From Anaerolineales bacterium (lineage in GTDB: Bacteria; Chloroflexota; Anaerolineae; Anaerolineales; Anaerolineaceae), in the NCBI GenBank assembly GCA_020060485.1, contig JAGVAB010000080.1, positions 1-17,815 of the forward strand: a stretch of 17,815 bases of DNA, read 5' to 3'. Positions 1 through 6,732 of the stretch are shown in pieces (positions within the stretch are counted from its first letter, which is position 1; every line of letters starts with the position of its first letter). The notes beneath the pieces were generated by a model. The model did no database searches and had not been told where the DNA came from. It saw only the letters and a program-made list of their open reading frames with translations. Both the position numbers and the translations under genes were made by a program.

Positions 1-2
1 AA

Positions 3-1394
3 GAACTCAATGCGTTGATCGCTGACATCACTGCCAAAATGCAACAGGCAGTTGCCAGCGCTGAACCAATAGCCAAGATTCAATTTGAAGCTTCAGAGCG
101 TGCTCAAAGTGCGGCAGAAATCTTTGCCAGAAGCCTGACTGATGCAGAAAATCCAGCCGATCGTGTCCTTGATTCCAAATCATTCTCCATCGGCATTTCT
201 CCAGATGGCATCGCTCATCTAATACTCGAGGTGGATAGTATTTGGGGCAAAGCTGGTGAAGTCGCTATCATTGATACCGGCGCTGACAAAGGCATGTTTG
301 TGACTCTGGCTGGATCTGGTGTAGAAGGCAACCTTTCATTGGACGAAAAGGGTTATTATGCCGTGGTTAAAGATGAATCAGGAACAATCATAGCCGCAAT
401 TGACCCCAGTAGACAATGGACAACTAATTTAGCTGAAGCAAGCAAGTTGCCTGAGGTTGACGTCAGCAAGCAAATGGCAATGAATTACGTAGATGGCAAG
501 CACGAAATCGACTTCAACAACCTCAGTCATGAAGAGTACGAAAAACTTAGTGTAGCTATTACTGAAGAGTTAAATAATCGAATCGAGGCACCACTTCATT
601 TCTTAGAAAATGGACAAGCAACCTATCTTGACAGTAAAACCGGTGAACAACTCACCATTAGTAGCACTGAATTTAATAAGAGAAAAGCAGAACTTGCTCC
701 AAACTCTTTTATCCCAGCCAAACAAGATGAAGATGGTACCTGGATGTACTTGGATGAAGAAAGCAAGCAGTACGTGAGGATAGAAGGGTCTGCTGGTTTT
801 GATTTTAGCAGTGTAGTTGATGAAAATAACATGGACGCGGGTATTATCAAATGGCCAACAACCGAAAAACTAGGTAACAAACCCCATTATGAAGGCCCGT
901 ATCCTGACCTAACTTTTGCTCAAATGATTTTAAAAGACCTGTATGATGGTTTATACATTCCAGTAGTTTTGGTAAATAATCAGGCCGCCAGTATTCCCGC
1001 TCAAGGCAGCGACAATGGTAACTTTACGTACGCAAAAGGTCTTGAGTTTTTGGTTAAGAGAGCTTACGGCTTTGAAAAAATACATATCACATTTGCCTCA
1101 TATAAGATCAATTTCCGAGAAGAAGATAGTTCAAAAGAGAAGAATATATTATATAGCTCTGAAACTGATGGAGCAAAAGCACTGATCAAGGAAGAACTCA
1201 TAGAAGATCAAATTTATTTCCTCGGTCTTCGCAACAAGCAAGCTGATGTATTTAAATCTGGTAATAGAATTACTATCGACAATATAGGAGGCGCCATCCC
1301 AGCAAAAGATAGCGTCACTGCTTTGACCAATGATCAAAGTAAAGAAAATAAACTTATTATCGCAATAGCCGATATCCTCATAAGACATAAATAA
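3..1394 (+). CDS. C-terminal part of a large unrecognised protein (5' truncated by window)
   Basis: The frame is already open at the first base (codons GAA CTC AAT GCG precede the first possible TTG at 15), and no ribosome binding site precedes that TTG, so the gene starts outside the window. About 463 residues are visible. The first ~45 residues are Ala/Glu/Gln-rich and probably helical or coiled coil (around AEPIAKIQFEASERAQSAAE). The rest is acidic and mixed alpha/beta, with no membrane segment and no catalytic motif that I recognise. A stretch near residues 205-255 has two YLD segments (ATYLDSKTGEQL and WMYLDEESKQY) that could be degenerate repeats. Codon use is AT-richer than in rph downstream. 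The protein ends in a basic RHK. No terminator follows; a repeat array begins about 80 bp later. A large surface, phage-like or accessory protein is possible, but the family is unknown to me. Confidence 0.75.
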   Translation, partial: ELNALIADITAKMQQAVASAEPIAKIQFEASERAQSAAEIFARSLTDAENPADRVLDSKSFSIGISPDGIAHLILEVDSIWGKAGEVAIIDTGADKGMFVTLAGSGVEGNLSLDEKGYYAVVKDESGTIIAAIDPSRQWTTNLAEASKLPEVDVSKQMAMNYVDGKHEIDFNNLSHEEYEKLSVAITEELNNRIEAPLHFLENGQATYLDSKTGEQLTISSTEFNKRKAELAPNSFIPAKQDEDGTWMYLDEESKQYVRIEGSAGFDFSSVVDENNMDAGIIKWPTTEKLGNKPHYEGPYPDLTFAQMILKDLYDGLYIPVVLVNNQAASIPAQGSDNGNFTYAKGLEFLVKRAYGFEKIHITFASYKINFREEDSSKEKNILYSSETDGAKALIKEELIEDQIYFLGLRNKQADVFKSGNRITIDNIGGAIPAKDSVTALTNDQSKENKLIIAIADILIRHK

Positions 1395-1473
1395 TGGTGT
1401 CAGGATCTTGCTATTTGTTTTTTCTGCATATTCCAGTGATAGCGCACAGTGATTCCGGGGTATGCACGGCGCT

Positions 1474-1800
1474 GCGCCATTATGGAAATCATCCAGCACC
1501 GTAGGGACAGGTTCAGCGAAGCGAACCTGTCCGCTCTGTCAATGCAAATAATCCGCATCCATCCAAATTCAAACCCCGGGATCGCAGCGCTGCGGACAGG
1601 TCACTGACCTGTCCCTACCAAAAAATTGCGCCATTATGGAAATCATCCAGCACCGTAGGGACAGGTTCAGCGAAGCGAACCTGTCCGCCCTGTCAATGCA
1701 AAATCCAAATTCAAACCCTCGGGATCGCAGCACTGCGGAAAGGTCACTGACCTGTCCCTACCGAAAAACTGCGTCATTCTGGAAATCATCCAGTACCGCA
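1474..1800. repeat. tandem array of ~150-bp palindromic intergenic repeat (2 full units plus a fragment)
   Basis: Units begin GCGCCATTATGGAAATCATC at 1474 and 1628. A decayed third begins at 1771 (GCGTCATTCTGGAAATCATC) and ends near 1800. Periods are 154 and 143 bp; the difference is a short indel in the middle of the unit. Within unit 1, a subelement at 1501-1618 is bounded by inverted ends GTAGGGACAGGT / ACCTGTCCCTAC. It contains two perfect hairpins, GGACAGGTTC/GAACCTGTCC (1505-1532) and GGACAGGTCA/TGACCTGTCC (1594-1614). Unit 2 carries the same subelement at 1655-1761, with a C-to-A change in its second hairpin. No coding capacity is evident, so this looks like a MITE- or REP-like non-autonomous element. 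Confidence 0.85.
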
Positions 1801-1853
1801 GTCCGTCCTTACGACGGTGTAGGAGACTGCCACGTCGCAAAAGCATGCTCCTC

Positions 1854-1883
1854 GCAGCGACATTACTTGCAGCGACATTACTT
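1854..1883. repeat. 15-bp perfect tandem duplication
   Basis: GCAGCGACATTACTT is present twice head to tail (1854-1868 and 1869-1883). It lies between the palindromic array and rph, in a stretch that also reads like a decayed dispersed repeat. Confidence 0.85.
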
Positions 1884-1956
1884 CGAGAGGCTGAGCAGTT
1901 ACATTTTTTAGTTTTGGGTGATATTGCTTGTTTGCTTAAGATTCCGGCCCGAATTT

Positions 1957-1964
1957 GATACAAT
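1957..1964 (+). promoter_or_regulatory. extended -10 element of rph, possibly giving a leaderless mRNA
   Basis: The sequence TGATACAAT reads as an extended -10 (TGn-TACAAT, hexamer 1959-1964). The rph ATG at 1972 lies 8 bases after the hexamer, about where transcription would begin. No Shine-Dalgarno-like sequence lies between. No good -35 is seen at 16-18 bp, which an extended -10 can tolerate. Confidence 0.45.
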
Positions 1965-1971
1965 TTAACCA

Positions 1972-2700
1972 ATGAAACCTGAAACCGGATTGCGATTTGA
2001 TGGACGCGCGGCCGATGCGCTGCGCACAGTGCGGTTCACCCCGGATTTTGTGGAATATCCGCAGGGTTCCGTATTGATCGAGATGGGTAAGACCAGGGTC
2101 TTATGTAATGTAACTGTGGAAGAAGGCGTGCCGCAGTGGATGGCCAGGCGGGGCACCGGCTGGCTGACTGCGGAATATGCCATGCTGCCCCAATCCACTC
2201 ATACCCGCTCTGCCCGTGAAACCAATGGTCTCAAAGGCCGCACCCAGGAGATCCGCCGCCTGATTGGGCGTTCATTGCGGGCGGCAGTGGACCTGGACCA
2301 GATTGGCGAGCGCACCATTGTGGTGGATTGCGATGTGCTCCAGGCGGATGGCGGTACGCGAACCGCTTCGGTTAACGGCGGTTTTGTGGCTGTGGGTCTG
2401 GCATTGCAGCGCCTGGCAGCCCAGGGAGTGATCCCTCGCTCGGCTTTACTGGCTCCAGTGGCCGCGGTCAGCGTGGGGGTGATTGATGGCAGACCCTGCC
2501 TTGATCTGTGCTATGAAGAGGATCGCCGCGCTGAAGTTGACCTGAATGTGGTGATGACCTCTGCCGGGTGCTTCATTGAGGTGCAGGGTACGGCTGAGGG
2601 CCAGCCCTTTGGCCGCGAGATGCTGGATGCAATGCTGGTGCTGGCCTGGAAAGGGATTACGGAATTGATCGGTATGCAGCACGAAGCGCTGCATCTTTAG
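1972..2700 (+). CDS. rph: Ribonuclease PH
   Basis: This is a phosphorolytic 3'-5' exoribonuclease that trims the 3' ends of tRNA precursors in the cytoplasm, using phosphate and releasing nucleoside diphosphates. The 242-residue length is normal for the family. Visible hallmarks are GRTQEIRRLIGRSLRA (residues 89-104), the segment CDVLQADGGTRTASVNGG (120-137), and CYEEDRRAEVDLN (180-192), which holds the acidic metal-site residues D184 and D190, followed by VQGTAEGQPF. The start is the first ATG, without a visible ribosome binding site but directly after a good -10, so a leaderless transcript is likely. The XTP pyrophosphatase gene that often follows rph is not here. A nitrilase-family gene follows after 89 bp. 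The identification is secure. Confidence 0.97.
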   Translation: MKPETGLRFDGRAADALRTVRFTPDFVEYPQGSVLIEMGKTRVLCNVTVEEGVPQWMARRGTGWLTAEYAMLPQSTHTRSARETNGLKGRTQEIRRLIGRSLRAAVDLDQIGERTIVVDCDVLQADGGTRTASVNGGFVAVGLALQRLAAQGVIPRSALLAPVAAVSVGVIDGRPCLDLCYEEDRRAEVDLNVVMTSAGCFIEVQGTAEGQPFGREMLDAMLVLAWKGITELIGMQHEALHL

Positions 2701-2705
2701 CCTTT

Positions 2706-2723
2706 CGCCTGATGATCCAGGCG
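2706..2723. other. short hairpin after rph (CGCCTG/CAGGCG)
   Basis: A perfect 6-bp inverted repeat with a 6-base loop lies 6 bases after the rph stop. No T-run follows on the plus strand, so it is at best a weak terminator or a 3'-end stabiliser. Confidence 0.35.
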
Positions 2724-2789
2724 CCATGTGTTTCGTGGGGTTAAGCGGGATGCCCGCCAGGTTTGATCCACCGCGTAAGGAGGTCGGCG

Positions 2790-3620
2790 ATGGAGGATTT
2801 GACGGTTGCCGTTGTCAATTTCAGGGCAGATTTCGGACAAAATACGCATAATTTGCAGCGCATGCACAAATGGACTTTGCGCATGGCGGACAAAGGTGCA
2901 GAGGTCGTTTGCTTTCCGGAAATGAGCGTGTGCGGTTACGATCATTCCTGGCACATTTCCCCCTTTCTGGAGACCATTCCTGGACCGGCGACGGCCCGTT
3001 TGCAGGAGATCGCTGCCGAAACGGGCGTTAGCTTGATCGCCGGTTTGGGAGAGTGGGTGCGGGGAACGGAACGTTATATCAGCCAGGTGCTGGTTGGCCC
3101 GGAGGGGCTGCTGGGGGTGTACCGTAAAACGCATCTTACCTTAAAGGAAAAGCACTATTTTCTACCTGGCAGCAATCTGGCGGTGTTTGAACATCCCAAA
3201 GCCCGGTTGGGCATTCTCGTCTGCCACGATCTGCGTTACCCCGAAACAAGCACTTTGCTGGCCCTGCAGGGGGCGGAGGTCATTTTTGCCTGTCTGGCAG
3301 CTTCCCCCCGCGCCGGGAAGGGGGTGGCCGAAATGCTGCATCAATTGCTGCCGGTGAGGGCGTTGGACAATGGCGTTTACCTGGCAGCCTGCAACCAGAC
3401 CGGCTTTGGCCGCAAAGGCCAAACCTTTGATGGAGCAGCCGTGGTGGTTGACCCGGAAGGCAAAATTTTGAAACAGGTCTCGGAAAATCATGAGAGCGCC
3501 CTGGTATGCCAGTTGCGGGCTGCCAGGCTGCAAAAGTTGCACCAGCCAACGGGAAAAAACGTATTCATTGGTCGGCGTCCCGAATTGTATGCCGGCCTGA
3601 CCCGCGTGGGGGATGATTAA
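2790..3620 (+). CDS. Carbon-nitrogen hydrolase (nitrilase superfamily amidase)
   Basis: This is a cytoplasmic hydrolase of non-peptide C-N bonds, probably an omega-amidase- or N-carbamoyl-amide-type enzyme; the substrate cannot be read from sequence. The Glu-Lys-Cys triad is in place: E44 in CFPEMSVCGY, K113 in YRKTHL, and C145 in GILVCHDLRYPE, followed by the family's usual strands and NQTGFGRKGQTFDGAAVVVDP. The start is ATG 2790 because TAAGGAGG ends 6 bases before it. The frame runs open to a TTG at 2763, but that would place the binding site inside the gene. The product is 276 residues, normal for the family. The gene follows rph by 89 bp and may be co-transcribed. It faces the minus-strand CDGSH gene, with a terminator between. 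Confidence 0.93.
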   Translation: MEDLTVAVVNFRADFGQNTHNLQRMHKWTLRMADKGAEVVCFPEMSVCGYDHSWHISPFLETIPGPATARLQEIAAETGVSLIAGLGEWVRGTERYISQVLVGPEGLLGVYRKTHLTLKEKHYFLPGSNLAVFEHPKARLGILVCHDLRYPETSTLLALQGAEVIFACLAASPRAGKGVAEMLHQLLPVRALDNGVYLAACNQTGFGRKGQTFDGAAVVVDPEGKILKQVSENHESALVCQLRAARLQKLHQPTGKNVFIGRRPELYAGLTRVGDD

Positions 3621-3636
3621 AACCGCACAGACGGGC

Positions 3637-3673
3637 GAAAAAACAAAACGCCTGCCTTGGTCAAAAGCAGGCG
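3637..3673 (-). terminator. Rho-independent terminator of the CDGSH gene
   Basis: Read on the minus strand, CGCCTGC and GCAGGCG (7-bp stem, 11-base loop, 3649-3673) are followed by TTTTGTTTTTT. It lies 30 bp after the stop of the minus-strand CDGSH gene. It may also limit read-through from the converging nitrilase gene. Confidence 0.85.
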
Positions 3674-3702
3674 ATATGACAAGCGGCAAGGAATGGCGGG
3701 AT

Positions 3703-4362
3703 TCAATCGGCTTGAAAGTTGATCTCTTTGTGGGAGCTATCGCAGAACGGCTTCTTTAGTGATGCGCCGCAGCGGCATAAGCCGGCGCTGCAACCAGAGA
3801 ACAACAATTCCCCGTTTTCGTTGAATACTTCAAAATTGCCGTTGAAGCGCAGTGACCCATTGGGTTTGAGAGTGATGCGCAGCACGTCGTCCTCGGCATC
3901 CTGCGAGGTTGATTCACGCAGTGTGCCGACCCCGTCTGCCTTGAAGCCGGTTTCCAGATGGGTGTTATCACAAAACGGCTTGTTCTGTGATTGGCCGCAG
4001 CGGCAAAGGGCCATGCGCGTATCCTTGAGCAGCAGGTTGCCTTGCATGTCATGCAGTTCCAGATTTCCATGAACATACAACGGGCCATCGGCAGTGAAGG
4101 TGACCGTGTTTTTGGCTGGCGGTTGCTCTTCCTCGCCGCCATCCTGGCGCACGAAATGCAATGCGCCGGTGGGACAGCGCAGAACCGCCTGTACGATGTC
4201 CTCAGCCGGAGTTTCTCCGGGTTGGATCCAGGGGCGCTGGTGTTGGTTAAAGACTGCCGGCAGGCTGCGGACGCATGCTTCAAAATGGATGCAGCGTTTG
4301 ACTTCGTACTGGATGATGATATCTTTGCCCTGATATTCGCGAATCTTTGGCTTATGTTCCAT
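3703..4362 (-). CDS. Iron-sulfur protein: ferredoxin-like mono-cluster domain plus two CDGSH domains
   Basis: This is probably a cytoplasmic electron-transfer or iron-sulfur/redox-sensing protein. Residues ~14-70 form a divergent 4Fe-4S mono-cluster domain (YjdI/Fer4_19 type) with C24, C30 and C63 (RCIHFEAC and RCPTGA). Two CDGSH-type zinc-finger-like domains follow, each with the three-Cys-one-His ligand set of a 2Fe-2S cluster: C120, C122, C131, H135 (CRCGQSQNKPFCDNTH) and C196, C198, C207, H211 (CRCGASLKKPFCDSSH). The Ser/Asp-rich stretch 147-160 links them. The start is ATG 4362, 8 bases after AGGGAG. A GTG at 4371 overlaps that site and is less likely. The product is 219 residues. The gene lies downstream of the OFA transporter but is separated by a strong terminator and has its own possible promoter. 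Confidence 0.93.
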   Translation of the reverse strand: MEHKPKIREYQGKDIIIQYEVKRCIHFEACVRSLPAVFNQHQRPWIQPGETPAEDIVQAVLRCPTGALHFVRQDGGEEEQPPAKNTVTFTADGPLYVHGNLELHDMQGNLLLKDTRMALCRCGQSQNKPFCDNTHLETGFKADGVGTLRESTSQDAEDDVLRITLKPNGSLRFNGNFEVFNENGELLFSGCSAGLCRCGASLKKPFCDSSHKEINFQAD

Positions 4363-4418
4363 GCTGGTCACTCCCTGGCAAGAATGATTATTATTGGTAA
4401 AACCACGTATATAAGACT

Positions 4419-4448
4419 ATTTTAGCCTGAATTCCATGAATTCGACAA
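4419..4448 (-). promoter_or_regulatory. possible sigma-70 promoter of the CDGSH gene
   Basis: On the minus strand, TTGTCG (4448-4443) is followed after 18 bases by TAAAAT (4424-4419). Each hexamer has mismatches to consensus. The site lies 57 bases before the ATG, in a gap after the terminator of the upstream transporter, so a promoter is expected here. Confidence 0.35.
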
Positions 4449-4507
4449 GGGGGTGAGGAACCTTCTTCCCCGTTTTCTGGTATGGGAAGAGAGGTTCTCA
4501 TCACGTC

Positions 4508-4543
4508 AAAAACAGGCTGTCCCGCATTTTGCGGGACAGCCTG
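4508..4543 (-). terminator. Strong Rho-independent terminator of the OFA transporter gene
   Basis: CAGGCTGTCCCGCA pairs perfectly with TGCGGGACAGCCTG (14-bp stem, 3-base loop, 4513-4543). On the minus strand it is followed by TTTTT (4512-4508). It begins 22 bp after the transporter's stop. Confidence 0.9.
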
Positions 4544-4565
4544 GATGCGCTGCAAAATTTGTTGA

Positions 4566-5846
4566 TCAGTCTGCGGCTACCGGGGAGACCACAGCTTTGG
4601 CCGCAGTCTGCGGCGATTTGAGGATGAACATCAGTGCCGCGGCCAGCACCAGCATTCCGGCAGAAAGGTAATAGGCGTTGGTGTAGCTGCCCGTGTTGTC
4701 CTTGATTGCCCCTGCCAGTTGCGAAAGCATGAAACCGCCCAGACCCCAGGCCGTGTAGACGATGCCGTAATTCATGGCGAAGTTCTTGGTGCCAAAATAA
4801 TCCTTGGTAATGGCCGGAAAAACCGCCAGGTTGGCGCCATAGTTGGCGCCGATCAATGCCACCAGGATGATAACTGCCGGCACGGTTGCCAGGACGGACC
4901 CCTGCACATCGAAGGAAAGCACCAGAACCAGCACTGCCTGGAAGAGGAAGGCAATGGTGAGAACGGCCTTTCTGCCGATTTTGTCAGACAATACGCCATA
5001 GATGACACGACCGCCGCCATTGCCAAAGGCCAGGGCGGTTACGGCAATGGCGCTGATGGCAGCCAGCCCGATTTGTTCCTTGACGATCGAGGCCAGGTTG
5101 CCGATCACCATCAGGCCTGCACCCGAGCCAAAAGCAAAAGCCAGCCAGATCAGGTAGAACTGCCAGGTGCGGGCGGTTTCGCCGGTGCTGAAATCCACAT
5201 GATTTAAAGCTGCCTGGGATTTTAACGATGTGCTGCCGGCAGGTACATAACCGGCAGGCGGGAATTTGAGGAATTGGGCAAAACCAACCACCACGATCAG
5301 CATGCCGATGCCCATGTAAAGCATGGTTGTTTGCAGACCGATGGAAGCGATCAGCGTGCGGGCCAAAGGCGCTACCCAGGCGCTGCCCATGCCGAAACCG
5401 GCCACCACAATGCCCGAGATCAGGCCGGTTTTGGAAGCCGGGAACCAGCGCAGGGCTGCCGGGCTGGCAGATGCGTACACAAAACCAATGCCGCCGCCCA
5501 AAAGAACACCAAAGGTGAAGGTAAATACCCATAAAGAGCTGGAAAGACTGGACAGGATCACACCCAAACCTGCCAGAACGCCGCCCAGAGAAACCACAAA
5601 CCGCGGGCCATATTTGCCCAGCAAGCGGGCGCCCAGCATGGGAGTGATCGAAAAGACTACGCAGGCCACGGAGTAGGGCAAAGATTTTTGTGAATCGGCC
5701 CAGCCCCATTCATCTGGAATGTTGGCCTTGAAAACGCTCCAGGCATACAAAACGCCCAACGCGAGCAAAGCGATGGTTCCAGCGATGGTTACGACCCAGC
5801 CTAAATTTTTTGTTTCAGTTTGAGCTGTTTCTTTGGTGTTAGCCAT
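4566..5846 (-). CDS. OFA-family (oxalate/formate antiporter-like) MFS transporter
   Basis: This is a 12-helix inner-membrane carrier of small carboxylates. The protein is 426 residues, usual for the family. The first helix and loop (LGWVVTIAGTIALLALGVLYAWSVF) match the OFA pattern. A second OFA-like stretch is WFPASKTGLISGIVVAGFGMG, around residues 133-153. A cytoplasmic middle loop near residues 205-225 separates the two six-helix halves, and the second half has the MFS loop DKIGRK. Substrate (oxalate, formate, pyruvate or another monocarboxylate) cannot be decided. The start is ATG 5846, with AAGAAAGG about 12 bases upstream. It is a single-gene unit with a consensus promoter carrying two GntR-type operators and a strong terminator. 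No oxalate decarboxylation genes are nearby. Confidence 0.92.
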   Translation of the reverse strand: MANTKETAQTETKNLGWVVTIAGTIALLALGVLYAWSVFKANIPDEWGWADSQKSLPYSVACVVFSITPMLGARLLGKYGPRFVVSLGGVLAGLGVILSSLSSSLWVFTFTFGVLLGGGIGFVYASASPAALRWFPASKTGLISGIVVAGFGMGSAWVAPLARTLIASIGLQTTMLYMGIGMLIVVVGFAQFLKFPPAGYVPAGSTSLKSQAALNHVDFSTGETARTWQFYLIWLAFAFGSGAGLMVIGNLASIVKEQIGLAAISAIAVTALAFGNGGGRVIYGVLSDKIGRKAVLTIAFLFQAVLVLVLSFDVQGSVLATVPAVIILVALIGANYGANLAVFPAITKDYFGTKNFAMNYGIVYTAWGLGGFMLSQLAGAIKDNTGSYTNAYYLSAGMLVLAAALMFILKSPQTAAKAVVSPVAAD

Positions 5847-5858
5847 TATTCGGTTTTA

Positions 5859-5911
5859 CCTTTCTTAATAAGGACAGTAAGAGGGGATGGTATCTGAAGT
5901 GGATTTCAGAT
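5859..5911 (-). promoter_or_regulatory. 5' leader of the OFA gene with hairpin and ribosome binding site
   Basis: Transcription from the -10 at 5931-5926 would start near 5919, giving a ~70-base leader. Near its 5' end, ATCTGAA (5892-5898) pairs with TTCAGAT (5905-5911) over a 6-base loop. AAGAAAGG (5866-5859) is the likely ribosome binding site. A 5' hairpin of this kind often protects an mRNA, but that role is inferred. Confidence 0.5.
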
Positions 5912-5925
5912 GGTCAAGTGATGCG

Positions 5926-5966
5926 ATTATAAGGGATTGTCAGACAACTGTCAATATGTCTGACAA
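5926..5966 (-). promoter_or_regulatory. Consensus sigma-70 promoter with two GntR/FCD-type operators
   Basis: On the minus strand, TTGACA (5954-5949), 17 bases, then TATAAT (5931-5926) is a perfect consensus promoter for the OFA gene. TTGTCTGACAA (5947-5937), an 11-bp palindrome, lies in the spacer. TTGTCAGACAT (5966-5956) lies just upstream of the -35. Both fit the TNGTNNNACNA pattern of FCD-type GntR operators (the second with one end base off), and their centres are 19 bp apart. A repressor bound to the spacer site would block RNA polymerase. The regulator may be the GntR protein at 11271-11993, but no identical site occurs beside that gene. Confidence 0.75.
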
Positions 5967-6177
5967 TATAAAAATCCCTTGCAGAATCTGCAAAAAACAG
6001 CAACTCTTACTTCATTTTTTGCGTATACTGTACAGGAAACCAGCCGCCTGTCAACGGCAATTCCAAAGCAGTGGATTTGGAATAATGCCGATCAACCCGC
6101 CAATCCCGGAGTGAAGAAATGCCCTGGCGCAGCATTTATCTTCCCGGGATGACAACTTCATGCGTAAAGGAATGGAT
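5967..6177. other. intergenic gap with an inverted repeat before the flavoprotein pair
   Basis: The gap between the divergent transporter promoter and the flavoprotein genes contains no gene. ATTCCAAA (6060-6067) and TTTGGAAT (6076-6083) form a perfect inverted repeat with an 8-base spacer, which could be an operator or a leader hairpin. TATACT at 6024-6029 could be a -10 for the plus-strand genes, but no good -35 accompanies it. Confidence 0.4.
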
Positions 6178-6732
6178 ATGAACATTGTTTTGCTGGATGC
6201 AAACCCCGACGGTCAGGACGTCATCTGCCAGCCGTATCTGGATGGATTTGAGCAGCGGCTGCATGCCGCCGGCCATCAGGTGCAGCGCTTCACCCTGCGG
6301 GAAATGGACATCAAATATTGCACTGGCTGCTGGACATGCTGGTGGAAAACGCCGGGCCGTTGTGTATTCACGGATGACATGGAATCCATCTATCCGGCGG
6401 TGGTGGCGGCTGACCGGCTGGTCATGTTCAGCCCGGTCTCGGTGGGTTTTGTGAGCAGCCTGCTGAAGAAGGTCAAAGACCGCATGATCCCCTTGCTGCA
6501 TCCCTATATTGAAGCGGTGCAGGGCGAGTGTCATCACCGCAAACGGTATGACAAGTATCCCGACCTGGCGTTGATCGTCAAGGAAGAGGCGGACACGGAT
6601 GCTGAAGATCTGCACATCATTGCAGACATTTTTGAACGTTTTGCATTGAATTTCCGCTCGCGTTTATTGACCTGTACCAGCGTATTGCTATGCACACCAG
6701 AGGAGGCCGCAGATGAAATTAGCCGTATTTAA
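6178..6732 (+). CDS. Flavodoxin-fold NAD(P)H-dependent oxidoreductase with CxxCWxC cluster motif
   Basis: This is a flavodoxin-like FMN reductase or iron-sulfur flavoprotein-type enzyme, cytoplasmic. The N-terminal strand MNIVLLDANPDGQD leads to the flavin phosphate loop. A Cys cluster follows: C48, C51, C54 and C62 in YCTGCWTCWWKTPGRC, the usual position of the redox Cys motif in this family. The segment FTDDMESIYPAVVAADRLVMFSPV (in two parts) is the family's second flavin-contacting region. The start is ATG 6178, with AAAGGA ending 6 bases earlier. In-frame ATGs at 6160 and 6172 lack such a site. The product is 184 residues. It overlaps the next gene by 20 bp, and that gene's ribosome binding site (AGAGGAGG) lies inside this one, so translation is probably coupled. 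The physiological electron acceptor is unknown. Confidence 0.88.
   Translation: MNIVLLDANPDGQDVICQPYLDGFEQRLHAAGHQVQRFTLREMDIKYCTGCWTCWWKTPGRCVFTDDMESIYPAVVAADRLVMFSPVSVGFVSSLLKKVKDRMIPLLHPYIEAVQGECHHRKRYDKYPDLALIVKEEADTDAEDLHIIADIFERFALNFRSRLLTCTSVLLCTPEEAADEISRI

Larger units (their letters stand above)
1395..1971. other. gene-free region holding a repeat array and the rph promoter
   Basis: I see no credible gene in these 577 bases. Open frames here (for example 1636-1911 on plus and 1667-1972 on minus) lie across the repeats and read through palindromes. The content is the ~150-bp tandem repeat array at 1474-1800, a 15-bp tandem duplication at 1854-1883, and an extended -10 element just before rph. 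The first ~80 bases after the stop of the upstream gene show no hairpin with a T-run. Confidence 0.7.

Noticed and set aside
1149..1499. 116-residue minus-strand frame
   Set aside because: It lies mostly antisense to the large plus-strand gene, has no ribosome binding site, and starts inside the repeat array.
1474..1800. Repeat array considered as CRISPR
   Set aside because: Units are ~150 bp, adjacent copies are alike along their whole length, and there are no variable spacers or short direct repeats.
1636..1972. Opposing frames of 91 (plus) and 101 (minus) residues in the repeat region
   Set aside because: Both are read from palindromic repeat sequence, lack ribosome binding sites and overlap each other fully.
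3162..3689. 175-residue minus-strand frame antisense to the nitrilase gene
   Set aside because: The plus-strand protein has the complete catalytic triad and a ribosome binding site; the antisense frame has neither motif nor site.
3991..4425. 144-residue plus-strand frame antisense to the CDGSH gene
   Set aside because: The minus-strand product has all iron-sulfur ligands; the antisense frame has no recognisable content.
4984..5709. 241-residue minus-strand frame in another phase of the transporter gene
   Set aside because: It lies inside the transporter gene on the same strand, is rich in Arg, His and Trp, and shows no membrane pattern; a typical off-frame reading.
5887..6114. 75-residue plus-strand frame over the OFA promoter
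   Set aside because: It covers the consensus minus-strand promoter and both operators and has no ribosome binding site.
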